Assembly (NCBI RefSeq): GCF_019740355.2
Contig: NZ_CP091819.1
Location: 4,216,001-4,280,000, forward strand
Length of the DNA: 64,000 nt
Reading direction: 5' to 3'
Source of the DNA: Paracrocinitomix mangrovi
Lineage (GTDB): Bacteria; Bacteroidota; Bacteroidia; Flavobacteriales_D; Crocinitomicaceae
Position 1 is the stretch's first letter, and each line of letters opens with the position of its first letter. A program made the position numbers and the translations under genes. This document shows positions 18,114 to 26,808 of this stretch, in pieces. Below the pieces are notes generated by a model. It did not search any database and was not told where the DNA came from. It was given only the letters and a program-made list of their open reading frames with translations.

Positions 18114-18141
18114 GGACAACTAGATCGAAATCCAATTGTCC
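18114..18141 (-). terminator. Terminator or attenuator between rpsO and pnp
   Basis: On the minus strand GGACAATT (18141-18134) pairs with AGTTGTCC (18121-18114), with one G-T or mismatch position, and is followed by seven Ts. It lies about 30 bp after rpsO, so pnp is either attenuated or has its own promoter in 18000-18110. Confidence 0.65.
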
Positions 18142-18170
18142 CCTCTTTAGTACGTCTCGGTTGAAAATTA

Positions 18171-18440
18171 TTATCTTCTCAATCCTAATTCTTTCACGAT
18201 AGCTCTATATCGCTCAATATCCTTATTCTTTAAGTAATCTAAAAGACTTCTTCTTTTTCCTACTAAAGTTTGAAGTGCTTTTTGAGTACCAAAGTCTTTT
18301 CTGTTTTGTTTCAAATGCTCTGTTAAGTGCGAAATTCTGTACGAAAACATTGCGATTTGACCTTCAGCTGAACCGGTATCATTTTTTCCTTTACCGTGTT
18401 TTGCGAAGAATTCTTCTTTCTTTTCTTTTGTTAAATACAT
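18171..18440 (-). CDS. rpsO: 30S ribosomal protein S15
   Basis: An 89-residue protein matching S15 over its whole length: GSAEGQIAMFSYRISHLTEHLKQ in the central 16S-rRNA-binding helices (HL..H..HKKD equivalent), the RRSLLDYLK helix and the C-terminal YRAIVKELGLRR. It binds 16S rRNA h20-h22 early in 30S assembly. Upstream is a strong Bacteroidota promoter, and downstream is a terminator followed by pnp, the usual gene order. Confidence 0.97.
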   Translation of the reverse strand: MYLTKEKKEEFFAKHGKGKNDTGSAEGQIAMFSYRISHLTEHLKQNRKDFGTQKALQTLVGKRRSLLDYLKNKDIERYRAIVKELGLRR

Positions 18441-18489
18441 GCCAATATTATTTCAATGATTATTATGTATGTCTCTTAATTAGACGGTG

Positions 18490-18519
18490 CAAAGATAGTG
18501 TTTTGATTTAATAGGGCAA
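18490..18519 (-). promoter_or_regulatory. Bacteroidota sigma-A promoter of rpsO
   Basis: On the minus strand, TTG (18519-18517), 19 nt, TATCTTTG (18497-18490). This fits the TTG...TAnnTTTG consensus of this phylum and places the start point about 40 nt ahead of the rpsO ATG. Confidence 0.75.
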
Positions 18520-18522
18520 CAA

Positions 18523-20604
18523 CTATAGCTTAATTATTTTTGTTTGGCTTGATTTTCCGGATGTATCTGTAAACTGAATGAAGTAGATACCTTCACTTAA
18601 CAATGAAGCTTCAATATTAATTTTAGTACTGCTTATTTCGTTGTTTTGAACTATTATTCTTCCACTTTCGTCAAATATTTTGAATGAAACAATTTTAGAA
18701 GGATTTAATTCTATTGTAAATTGATCACTACTTGGATTAGGATAAATGATATAGTGATATTTTAATTCATCAATTCCAGCAGTATATGAATATTGGGCCG
18801 TTGTTTGACATCCATATTGGTTTGAAATAACAACAGTGTATGTGCCCGATCCATTCGTTGCTTGCAATTCATTACTATTTTCTCCAACAATTAAGGTGTC
18901 ATTATAATACCATAAATAATTGTAATATGGATCGTTTAAATTGGTTTGTATGATGTCTCCTACCTCAGTAAATACCGGTTGATCAGGTAAAATATAACAG
19001 TCTATGATATTTACAGTAGTGTTGGTTATAATAGGTGAATTATTATCAAAATAAATTGAAGCAGTATTTTGAATTACCTGATTAGGGACAAGGCCTTGAT
19101 TAGGTGAGATTTGAAAAATAACATATCCATGACTTCCCGGTTCATCTGAAGTGCTATCAGGTAAGTTTATATTGTTGAACTGGAAAGTTATTTGGTTGCT
19201 ACTATTAATAACAGTCTGCATTGGATGACTATATGAAACTACTCCAAATGTATTCATGTCCAGTAAAGAACTGATTTGATCTTCTATTTCTACTGTAAGA
19301 GCAGGAGCAGAACCCGTGTTTTGAAAATGTACAATGTAAGTTATTCTCTCATCAGGCTGAATAATTTCTTTATCAACGATATTACTTGTAATGGTTTGTT
19401 TAAAATTTGGATCATAACTGCAAATCACTTCACTAACCAAATTAAATTCAATTGTATCTATTGAATTTCCCAAGGTATCCTTAGAATATATAATGATATT
19501 ATTAACCAAAGTGTCGCCTACCATTAGCGTAGTGTCAGGTAATAGATTAACACATAAACTGTAAAAATTCAATGGATTCAATGAGTCAAATGAAAATATT
19601 ATTTGATTGCCATTTATTGAATCTGGTGCTTGAGAAGAAGATTGATAATAAAGTAAACTGTCAATATTAATTACAACTTCAGCTTGAGCAGGTAAGGTTC
19701 CATTATTTGCAAAATCTAAACAAAACTGATTGACATTTACACAAGACATTGCATCAAAAAATGGGACGGCATTAAGACTATAGAAAAATGTATCTGGATA
19801 AAATCCAAAGAATAAGCTGTCCATGACACTGTTAGTTGAATCTAGGGTGAACTCAATAGTATCTGCAGTGGTTAACACCCAGTTATTCAAAGTTGGCATT
19901 AACATGTAATCTACCGTATCCGGAGATTGATTGTACAATCCAAAATGACCATTATATCCTGACAAAACATTTTGATTCATTGGTTGAGCTTCAATTGTTG
20001 CTGACGGAATACCATAGTCATTGCCATCCAAGATACCATTTTGATTATAATCATAAAAAGTAGTTCCTTCAAAGTATTGAAGGGCTGATTCATTGTAAAC
20101 CGAACAATCTAAAGTTCCTGTACCGCCAGTTTGACTTAAAGTAATATCCTGTACACTATTTGCATAATTGGTAACTAACATTAAGTAATAATCTCCTGAT
20201 TGCATATTTGGAATTGAAGGAGTTTCATTATTAGTAGCGGAATAACTACAGTCAATAACTTGTGTAGGCTGTAAATTTCCAGCACTATTTAAAATCGCGG
20301 CGTAGTTTGCAAAAGGTCCGTAAATGATAAAGTCAATATCCTGAGGTGCAAATAATGAAAGGTCAATACTCCCTGATTGTCCGCATTTTAAAAAATACCA
20401 AGAAGGATTGGGTTGTGTTTGAAGACAATCATAAACATTATTGGGTTCAAGAGTTGATGCAAATGGTTGACCTGCGTTAGCAGTATATGTAATTCCCAGG
20501 CAATAAGGTACTGCTAGGTCAGACGTAATGTTATTTTGACCAGAAGCTGCTGAACCCATTAATAGGGTAAATAAAAGAATGGTAAATGAAATAGGTGCTT
20601 TCAT
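18523..20604 (-). CDS. T9SS-secreted protein with DUF7619-type repeat domain
   Basis: A 693-residue exported protein with signal peptide (MKAPISFTILLFTLLMGSAASG). Residues about 175-225 hold a Cna-B/SdrD-like segment with a calcium-type loop (YDYNQNGILDGNDYGIPSA). Residues about 396-535 form a DUF7619/DUF11-like domain recognisable by CSYDPNFKQ, DERITYIVHFQNTGSAPA and ASIYFDNNSPIITNT. The C-terminus (about 615-693) is a type A sorting domain (YIIYPNPSSDQFTIE). Such proteins are large surface or secreted proteins of unknown function; no enzyme domain is visible. The gene is separated from accD by a terminator and probably has its own promoter (a TACATTTA element at 20633-20626 with TTG 21 nt upstream). 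Confidence 0.88.
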   Translation of the reverse strand: MKAPISFTILLFTLLMGSAASGQNNITSDLAVPYCLGITYTANAGQPFASTLEPNNVYDCLQTQPNPSWYFLKCGQSGSIDLSLFAPQDIDFIIYGPFANYAAILNSAGNLQPTQVIDCSYSATNNETPSIPNMQSGDYYLMLVTNYANSVQDITLSQTGGTGTLDCSVYNESALQYFEGTTFYDYNQNGILDGNDYGIPSATIEAQPMNQNVLSGYNGHFGLYNQSPDTVDYMLMPTLNNWVLTTADTIEFTLDSTNSVMDSLFFGFYPDTFFYSLNAVPFFDAMSCVNVNQFCLDFANNGTLPAQAEVVINIDSLLYYQSSSQAPDSINGNQIIFSFDSLNPLNFYSLCVNLLPDTTLMVGDTLVNNIIIYSKDTLGNSIDTIEFNLVSEVICSYDPNFKQTITSNIVDKEIIQPDERITYIVHFQNTGSAPALTVEIEDQISSLLDMNTFGVVSYSHPMQTVINSSNQITFQFNNINLPDSTSDEPGSHGYVIFQISPNQGLVPNQVIQNTASIYFDNNSPIITNTTVNIIDCYILPDQPVFTEVGDIIQTNLNDPYYNYLWYYNDTLIVGENSNELQATNGSGTYTVVISNQYGCQTTAQYSYTAGIDELKYHYIIYPNPSSDQFTIELNPSKIVSFKIFDESGRIIVQNNEISSTKINIEASLLSEGIYFIQFTDTSGKSSQTKIIKL

Positions 20605-20693
20605 TATTTTGGGTTTAATGATTCTTAAATGTAAGAAAATTTACTAATAGGATGCAACAACTTAGCTGGATTGGATGATCCTTTATTGCAAAA

Positions 20694-20721
20694 AAAAAGC
20701 TGAATTACTATTCAGCTTTTT
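20694..20721 (-). terminator. Terminator after accD
   Basis: A 12-bp perfect stem, AAAAAGCTGAAT / ATTCAGCTTTTT with a 4-nt loop, followed by more Ts on the minus strand, 18 bp after the accD stop. Confidence 0.9.
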
Positions 20722-20738
20722 AAATTTTTATGTTTCAA

Positions 20739-21584
20739 TTAATTCTTAAACATTAGCATCAGTTCACTCAATTTTTGTTTTAAGTTTTTACGCTCAACAA
20801 TTAAATCAAGGAATCCATGCTCCAATACAAATTCTGATTTCTGGAATCCATCCGGTAAATCTCTACCAATGGTTTCTTTTACAACTCTAGGACCTGCAAA
20901 GGCAATTAATGCATCCGGTTCAGCGATATTAATGTCACCTAACATAGCAAATGATGCAGTAACACCACCGGTAGTAGGATCCGTTAGTATAGAGAAAAAT
21001 GGCAATCCGGCTTCAGAAAGTTGGTTCAATTTAGCAGATGTTTTAGCCATTTGCATTAATGATAAACCGGCTTCCATCATACGTGCTCCACCAGATTTAC
21101 TGATAATGATTAATGGTACATTCAACTCAATAGCTTTGTCTACCGCACGCGCAATTTTTTCACCTACGACAGAACCCATTGAACCTCCAATGAATCCAAA
21201 ATCCATTGCAGCAATTACAATTTGTTCGTCATTTAACTTTCCGTATGCAACGCGAATTGCGTCTTTCATTCCGGTTTTATCTTGAACGGATTTGATTCTG
21301 TCAGTATACTTTTTAGTGTCTTCAAATTTCAAAGGGTCACCAGATTCAATTCCTCTGGCAAATTCAGTTCCTTTTTTACTATCAAACAAAATTTCAAAAT
21401 AATCTTTTGCAGCAATACGCTCATGATGTGCACAAGTAGTACATACCCACAAATTTTCTTTGTGATCTTCTGATGAAGCTACTGTTCTACATTTTGGGCA
21501 TTGATACCAAAGACCTTCTGGTGTTTCTTTCTTTTCTGATGTAGAAGTTGAAATCCCTTCTTTTTGACGCTTAAACCATCCCAT
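20739..21584 (-). CDS. accD: Acetyl-CoA carboxylase carboxyltransferase subunit beta
   Basis: A 281-residue subunit which, with AccA, transfers CO2 from biotin carrier protein to acetyl-CoA to make malonyl-CoA for fatty acids. The N-terminal zinc ribbon is complete (Cys29, Cys32, Cys48, Cys51). The crotonase-fold core shows SGGARMMEAGLSLMQMAKTS, LTDPTTGGVTASFAMLGD and FAGPRVVKETIG. An AGGAGT Shine-Dalgarno precedes the ATG. It is 27 bp downstream of fbaB, so the two genes probably share a transcript ending at the terminator at 20694-20721. AccA and other fatty-acid genes are not in the window. Confidence 0.97.
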   Translation of the reverse strand: MGWFKRQKEGISTSTSEKKETPEGLWYQCPKCRTVASSEDHKENLWVCTTCAHHERIAAKDYFEILFDSKKGTEFARGIESGDPLKFEDTKKYTDRIKSVQDKTGMKDAIRVAYGKLNDEQIVIAAMDFGFIGGSMGSVVGEKIARAVDKAIELNVPLIIISKSGGARMMEAGLSLMQMAKTSAKLNQLSEAGLPFFSILTDPTTGGVTASFAMLGDINIAEPDALIAFAGPRVVKETIGRDLPDGFQKSEFVLEHGFLDLIVERKNLKQKLSELMLMFKN

Positions 21585-21611
21585 TTCTGTACTCCTTTCT
21601 ACTTATTTATA

Positions 21612-22682
21612 TTAAGCAATAGTAATTGATTCATCTAAATAAACATCCTGTACGGCATGAATTAGATCTACTCCATCTTTCATGTCTTTTTGGAATGCTT
21701 TTCTTCCTAAGATCAATCCATGACCTCCGGCTCTTTTATTGATTACGGCAGTTCTAATTGCATCTGCATAATCATCAGACCCACTTCCTGTTGAAGCTCC
21801 CCCTGAGTTAATTAAACCGTTTCTACCCATGTATGTATTGGCTACCATGTATCTGGTTAAGTCAATAGGGTTATCTGTTGTCAATTCTGAATATACTTTG
21901 TCATGTGTTTTACCAAAGTTAATAGCAGTGTATCCGCCATTAAGTGTAGGTAATTTTTGCTTGATGATATCAGCCTGAATAGTAACTCCAATATGAGTAG
22001 CCTGAGATGATATATCTGTTGCTGTATGATAATCTACGCCGTCTTTTTTGAAAGACGGGTTTCTTAAGTAGCACCATAAAATTGTTGCTATTCCTAACTC
22101 ATGTGCTCTTTCAAAAGCCTGAGCTATTTCAACAATTTGTCTTTCTGATTCTTCAGAACCAAAATAGATAGTAGCTCCGATTGCTGCAGCACCTAAGTTC
22201 CATGCTTCATCAACTGATCCAAACTCTATTTGGTTATAAGTGTTTGGATAAGATAAGAACTCATTGTGATTAATCTTTACAATGAAAGGAATCTTGTGAG
22301 CATATTTTCTTGAGTTAGCAGCCAATACTCCAAAAGTTGTCGCTACTCCATTACAATTTGCTTCTACTGCTAATTCAACTATTTTTTCAGGATCAAAATA
22401 AATAGGATTTGGCGCAAATGAAGCTCCAGCTGAGTGCTCAATTCCCTGATCAACAGGAAGAATTGATAAATATCCTGATCCTCCTAGTCTTCCGTGACCG
22501 TACAAAGCTTGCAAGTTTCTCAAAACCTGAGGTGATCTGTTAGTTAAAGCAAAACTCCTGTCAATAAAATCAGCTCCAGGCAAGTGAAGCATCTCTTTAG
22601 GAATTGTATTACATTGGTGATTTAAAAGGCTTTCTGCCTCATTTCCCAATAGTTCTTGAACTTTTGTCGTTACTGTAGACAT
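21612..22682 (-). CDS. fbaB: Class I fructose-bisphosphate aldolase (FbaB/DhnA type)
   Basis: A 356-residue enzyme that aligns without gaps, as far as I recall it, to E. coli Fba[47 protein letters not shown] and the ADIIKQK segment whose second-to-last Lys (about residue 241) corresponds to the Schiff-base Lys237 of E. coli. It interconverts fructose 1,6-bisphosphate with dihydroxyacetone phosphate and glyceraldehyde 3-phosphate in glycolysis and gluconeogenesis, metal-independently. It is followed at 27 bp by accD, linking glycolysis and lipid initiation in one transcript; a TAATTTTG element at 22712-22705 may be its promoter. Confidence 0.95.
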   Translation of the reverse strand: MSTVTTKVQELLGNEAESLLNHQCNTIPKEMLHLPGADFIDRSFALTNRSPQVLRNLQALYGHGRLGGSGYLSILPVDQGIEHSAGASFAPNPIYFDPEKIVELAVEANCNGVATTFGVLAANSRKYAHKIPFIVKINHNEFLSYPNTYNQIEFGSVDEAWNLGAAAIGATIYFGSEESERQIVEIAQAFERAHELGIATILWCYLRNPSFKKDGVDYHTATDISSQATHIGVTIQADIIKQKLPTLNGGYTAINFGKTHDKVYSELTTDNPIDLTRYMVANTYMGRNGLINSGGASTGSGSDDYADAIRTAVINKRAGGHGLILGRKAFQKDMKDGVDLIHAVQDVYLDESITIA

Positions 22683-22741
22683 AGTATAGATTGATTTAGG
22701 ACGCCAAAATTAATAAAACTTTCTATTCTGATCGATAAGCT

Positions 22742-23446
22742 TTAGTTAGCAGTTTGCAATGATCTTGCTTTTTCGTCAATTATTTTTAGTGCTAATTGGA
22801 ATTGTTCAACTTCAGTTAACTCAGAATTATCTATTTCAATAGCGTCATCTGCCTTTTGTAATGGGCTAATCTCACGGTTCATATCTAAATGATCTCTTCG
22901 TGCAATACTCTTTTTAACCTCCTCTAAAGTTAGGTTTTCACCTTTGTCATGCAATTCTAAAAATCTTCTTTGTGCTCTAATGTCATTTGAAGCTACCATG
23001 AATAGTTTAACTTCAGCATTAGGAAAAACAACGGTTCCAATATCTCTTCCATCCATTACAACTCCTCCTGCCGCTCCCATCATCTGCTGAATTTTAACAA
23101 GTTTGGTTCTCACTTCAGCTATGGCAGATATGGCACTAACTTGTTTTGAAATAGCTAATGTCCTGATATCTTTCTCAACATTTACACCATTCAAATAGGT
23201 TTCAGATTTTTTTTGTTCTCGATTGTATTCAAACCGAATGTCAATATCATTTAACTCTTCAATTACTTTTTCCTTGATGAAATGTCCATCTTTTAGAATT
23301 CCATGATTAATTAAATGAAGAGTTATGGCTCTATACATAGCGCCACTGTCGACATAAACATAGTTCAAATGATTTGCCAATGCTTTGGCAAGCGTGCTTT
23401 TGCCGCAAGATGAATATCCGTCTATAGCAATTGTAATCTTTGACAC
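22742..23446 (-). CDS. cmk: Cytidylate kinase
   Basis: A 234-residue P-loop kinase that phosphorylates CMP and dCMP with ATP. The Walker A GYSSCGKST is at residues 10-18, VDSGAMYRAIT is the CMP-binding segment, MDGRDIGTVVFPNAEVKLF is the family signature region, and a lid-like RRDHLDMNREISPL follows. The only start in the right place is GTG 23446 (SKITIAIDG). It is 22 bp downstream of a histidine kinase gene on the same strand, so it may be read through from it. Confidence 0.95.
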   Translation of the reverse strand: MSKITIAIDGYSSCGKSTLAKALANHLNYVYVDSGAMYRAITLHLINHGILKDGHFIKEKVIEELNDIDIRFEYNREQKKSETYLNGVNVEKDIRTLAISKQVSAISAIAEVRTKLVKIQQMMGAAGGVVMDGRDIGTVVFPNAEVKLFMVASNDIRAQRRFLELHDKGENLTLEEVKKSIARRDHLDMNREISPLQKADDAIEIDNSELTEVEQFQLALKIIDEKARSLQTAN

Positions 23447-23468
23447 GGTGTAAATTTACAAAAATCAA

Positions 23469-24689
23469 TTAGCCTATATTCTCATATTCGAAGATAAAAT
23501 CATAAGTAGTTCCGACTGAGGTGTCTAGCGTATACGTTCCATCTAGCTGAACACTCAAGTCACTTATTAAACTTACTCCGAATGTTGAATCAGAAACCGG
23601 TTTTTTCCAGTTTCCGTTGTCTTTGTACACTATTTCTACCTGATGTTCAGATATTTTTAAAATTCTTATTTCAATTTTACCTTCCTCTTTTTCTTCAAAT
23701 GCATGTTTTAAAGAGTTAGATATAAGTTCATTAAACATTAAGGCAATAGATACCAATGATTTTGGCTGTATATATTCTATCTCGCAGTTGACATGAAGAT
23801 TTATTGGTTTGGATACTGAATAGGATTCAATAAGCTCTTGCGCTAGTGTCCTTAAGTATCCTTCTAAATCAATTCTTGCAAGATCATCACTCTGGTACAT
23901 TTTTTCATGAATCAATGCCATGGCCATTATCCTCTGAATGGCTTCATTGAATTTGTCATTAAGATTTTCATCTTTTATCTCATTTGATTGCAATCTTAAT
24001 AAAGAAGTAATTACTTGTAAGTTGTTTTTTACCCTGTGATGGATTTCTTTGAGCATTACAGATTTTTCTTCATTTTGTAATTCAACTTCCTTGTTTTTAA
24101 TTTTTAATTCTGCATTTACATTCCTAAATGAAGATTCGGCAAATTCAATGGTTTTTAAATATTCAGAAATGAGAAAATAAATAAAGATTCCGCAAAGAAG
24201 CAAGTTAAAGGCTATGGAGATTCTGGAAACTTCATCTAATTGATGTACCAGCTTTAAGTTTTCATTTAAAAAATATAGAACGTATATAGCACTGCCGGCA
24301 ATATTTGCCATCAAAATGATAAAACCCCACAATCTACCCAATGAAAAAAAGACATAAAGGGAGATTACCGTCATCCACAAAATGTCTACAAAATGATATT
24401 CATCTTTTAATAAAAATAGCGTGAGTTGAGCTGATAAAGTTCCGATTACCCCAAAACTAACTGCGATAATTTCATATTTCCGGCTCTTATATAATACTCC
24501 TACCATTACTAATAGGATAATGGAACTGATAAAAGAAGAATAGAAAAGATCCAGATTAAAAAAGAAAAGTACTGAAGACAAGAAAATCATTGCCAGTGAT
24601 AAAAACAGACAGATTTTCCAGGTTAATCTAAAACCTGCTTTCTTGTATTGATCTTGATAGGAAGAGTGAGGTATGCTAAAAAGGCCCAT
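23469..24689 (-). CDS. Membrane sensor histidine kinase (HisKA_2 type), copy 1
   Basis: A 406-residue protein: about six predicted N-terminal membrane helices (residues about 20-190), a short coiled coil, then a HisKA_2 dimerisation/phosphoacceptor segment with EIHHRVKNNLQVITSLL (the first His of the pair is the expected phosphosite) and an HATPase_c domain (FNELISNSLKHAF as N-box, DNG and FGVSLI as G-boxes). No extracytoplasmic sensor domain is visible, so it may sense membrane state or a small signal in the membrane. There is no response regulator gene next to it. It is clearly paralogous to the next gene. Confidence 0.9.
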   Translation of the reverse strand: MGLFSIPHSSYQDQYKKAGFRLTWKICLFLSLAMIFLSSVLFFFNLDLFYSSFISSIILLVMVGVLYKSRKYEIIAVSFGVIGTLSAQLTLFLLKDEYHFVDILWMTVISLYVFFSLGRLWGFIILMANIAGSAIYVLYFLNENLKLVHQLDEVSRISIAFNLLLCGIFIYFLISEYLKTIEFAESSFRNVNAELKIKNKEVELQNEEKSVMLKEIHHRVKNNLQVITSLLRLQSNEIKDENLNDKFNEAIQRIMAMALIHEKMYQSDDLARIDLEGYLRTLAQELIESYSVSKPINLHVNCEIEYIQPKSLVSIALMFNELISNSLKHAFEEKEEGKIEIRILKISEHQVEIVYKDNGNWKKPVSDSTFGVSLISDLSVQLDGTYTLDTSVGTTYDFIFEYENIG

Positions 24690-24737
24690 TTAATAAATTA
24701 CTGGATCATTAATATAGCAAGATTTACTTAATCGAAA

Positions 24738-25961
24738 CTATAAATTATTAATATCAAAGGTAAAAGTGTAGGTTGTTCCTTTATTTGTGTCTAGCACATA
24801 TTTACCATCCAATTGTTCGGTCAAATCCTGAATGAGTTCAACACCAAAGGAGCCCTTTCTTTGTGGAGCCTTCCATTTGCCATTGTCATGATAAATGCAT
24901 TCAATTTCTTCGTTATTGATTTTTCTAATAGTAACATTAATCTCCCCTCTGGCTTGATCAGTAAAGGCATGTTTGAGTGAGTTAGACATCAATTCATTAA
25001 ACAAAAGTGCAAATGACACCAAAGATTTTGGTTGAACATATTCAATTTCGCAAATAATATCCAAATCAATTGGCTTATTGACACTGTATGAATTAATTAA
25101 TTCTTGAGCAAATGTTTTGAGATATGCCGTTAAGTCAATTCTGGAAAGATCTTTTGATTGATACATTTTTTCATGTATCAAGGCCATTGCCAATACTCTG
25201 TGTACAGCTTCGTTAAAGTGTGCATTTACATCTTCATTGTCAATTTCTTTTTGCTGTAACCTCAATAAAGAAGTAATCACTTGAAGGTTATTTTTTACCC
25301 TGTGGTGAATCTCTCTTAACATAACAGTTTTCTCTTCATTCTGTGATTGCACAATGACATACTGTTTTCTTAACTCTTGTTGAGTTTGTTTGGATCTTTT
25401 TTCTGCATTACTTGAAAATTTTATAATCTGGGTCATTAAATATGACATGAGTAAAGTGATCACAATTAAATTAATAATCATGGAAAGCTTGTCAATATTG
25501 TCCTGACTTTCTATTTGCTGGATAACTGCCTCCTTAGGAACAACTACTAATGAAATGGCAACACCGGTAATATTTAAAATGAGAGTGATAATGCCCCATT
25601 TAGTTCCCAACAAGTAAAATACATAAAGCGTAATGCACAAGATCCATAAAATGGTAACGTATTTCTGCGAGCCTGTAATGAGAAATAAATCCAATTGATT
25701 GATAAGGGATCCTAATGCTCCACCGAAAATAGCGGCAAAGGTATATTTTCCGGTACTTTTTGTAATAATTAAAGCAATACCGATTGCAACAAATGCAGAA
25801 AGTGTAATGATTAAATTGGGCCAATCTTGTTCAAGGCCATGAACTACAGATAATCCAACAAATACAAATAGCAATAGCATGTAAAGTTTCCACGCAAAGA
25901 CAAATCTGCTTTGGTCAAAAACGTCATTATAGGCAGAGGCCGAGGGATTAAAAATCTTCAT
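24738..25961 (-). CDS. Membrane sensor histidine kinase (HisKA_2 type), copy 2
   Basis: A 407-residue paralogue with the same layout: six membrane helices, then EIHHRVKNNLQVITSLL and an HATPase_c domain with FNELMSNSLKHAF, DNG and FGVELI. The kinase halves of the two copies are very similar, while the membrane halves have diverged, as expected when a duplication was followed by change in input. It lies 48 bp upstream of copy 1, likely in one operon, and the promoter would be in the 52-bp gap with the divergent SDR gene. No response regulator is adjacent, so output must go through a partner elsewhere or through heterodimers. Confidence 0.9.
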   Translation of the reverse strand: MKIFNPSASAYNDVFDQSRFVFAWKLYMLLLFVFVGLSVVHGLEQDWPNLIITLSAFVAIGIALIITKSTGKYTFAAIFGGALGSLINQLDLFLITGSQKYVTILWILCITLYVFYLLGTKWGIITLILNITGVAISLVVVPKEAVIQQIESQDNIDKLSMIINLIVITLLMSYLMTQIIKFSSNAEKRSKQTQQELRKQYVIVQSQNEEKTVMLREIHHRVKNNLQVITSLLRLQQKEIDNEDVNAHFNEAVHRVLAMALIHEKMYQSKDLSRIDLTAYLKTFAQELINSYSVNKPIDLDIICEIEYVQPKSLVSFALLFNELMSNSLKHAFTDQARGEINVTIRKINNEEIECIYHDNGKWKAPQRKGSFGVELIQDLTEQLDGKYVLDTNKGTTYTFTFDINNL

Positions 25962-25966
25962 CTAAA

Positions 25967-25994
25967 TTGAAGTACTAGATATTGACTATTTTCG
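25967..25994 (+). promoter_or_regulatory. Candidate sigma-A promoter of the SDR-MutS-like operon
   Basis: TTG (25967-25969), 17 nt, TATTTTCG (25987-25994), one base from the TAnnTTTG consensus, 19 bp before the ATG of the SDR gene. Confidence 0.4.
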
Positions 25995-26013
25995 TACTAA
26001 AATATCAAAAATA

Positions 26014-26808
26014 ATGAGCGAATTTTTGGACAAGGTTGTTTGGGTAACGGGCGCTTCTTCTGGGATAGGAGCTGAGGTGGCTAGGCAATTTTCTCTATCT
26101 GGTTCAATACTAGTTCTTTCTGCCAGAAATGAAGATAAATTAAAGGATGTTCAAAAGTCCTTAAAAAATCCGGAAAAAAGTTTTGTGCTTCCATTGGACC
26201 TTGAGAAAAGTGAAAATTTTGCTCAAAAAGTAGATGAAGTAATTGCTAAATATGGTCGTATAGATTATCTGGTAAATAATGGAGGCGTAAGTCAAAGAGG
26301 AGAAGCTGCTGATACGCCAATAGAGGTGGACAGAAAGATCATGGAAATTAATTATTTCGGAACAGTAGCTTTAACTAAGGCAGTTATTCCTGTTATGAGA
26401 AAGCAACAATCTGGACATATAATTGCTATTTCTAGTATTGCTGGTAAGTTTGGTTTTTATTGGAGATCTGCCTATTCAGCAGCAAAACATGCTATTCAGG
26501 GATTCTTTGAAAGTGTCTTATTAGAAGAAGCCAAAAACAACATCTTTGTTACAATTGCATATCCGGGTAAGATCAATACGCCTATTTCTTTGTCAGCCAT
26601 TAATGCTGAAGGAAAAGCTCATGGTGTGATGGATCACAATCAAGAAACCGGAATGCCTGTGGATGTTTGTGTTAAAAAATTGATCAAAGCAATTAGCAAA
26701 AAGAAAAAGTCTGTTTTAATTGGCAATAAAGAGATTAAAGCCGTTTACATAAAAAGATATTTTCCTTCACTTTTTTGGAAGATTATTAAAAAACAGAAAC
26801 CGGTTTAA
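26014..26808 (+). CDS. Short-chain dehydrogenase/reductase (SDR), classical type
   Basis: A 264-residue NAD(P)-dependent oxidoreductase with the Rossmann motif TGASSGIG (residues 13-20), NNGG in place of the common NNAG, the catalytic Ser in ISSIAG and YSAAKHA with Tyr and Lys. The pattern following it (GFFESVLLEE..., VTIAYPGKINTPIS) resembles DHRS7-like SDRs, but the substrate is not identifiable. Its TAA overlaps the ATG of the next gene (TAATG), so the two are translated together. Confidence 0.9.
   Translation: MSEFLDKVVWVTGASSGIGAEVARQFSLSGSILVLSARNEDKLKDVQKSLKNPEKSFVLPLDLEKSENFAQKVDEVIAKYGRIDYLVNNGGVSQRGEAADTPIEVDRKIMEINYFGTVALTKAVIPVMRKQQSGHIIAISSIAGKFGFYWRSAYSAAKHAIQGFFESVLLEEAKNNIFVTIAYPGKINTPISLSAINAEGKAHGVMDHNQETGMPVDVCVKKLIKAISKKKKSVLIGNKEIKAVYIKRYFPSLFWKIIKKQKPV

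Noticed and set aside
20869-21285. Long open frame (138 codons) antisense to accD
   Set aside because: It lies fully within the conserved accD coding region, has no signal or domain, and is explained by codon bias of the real gene.
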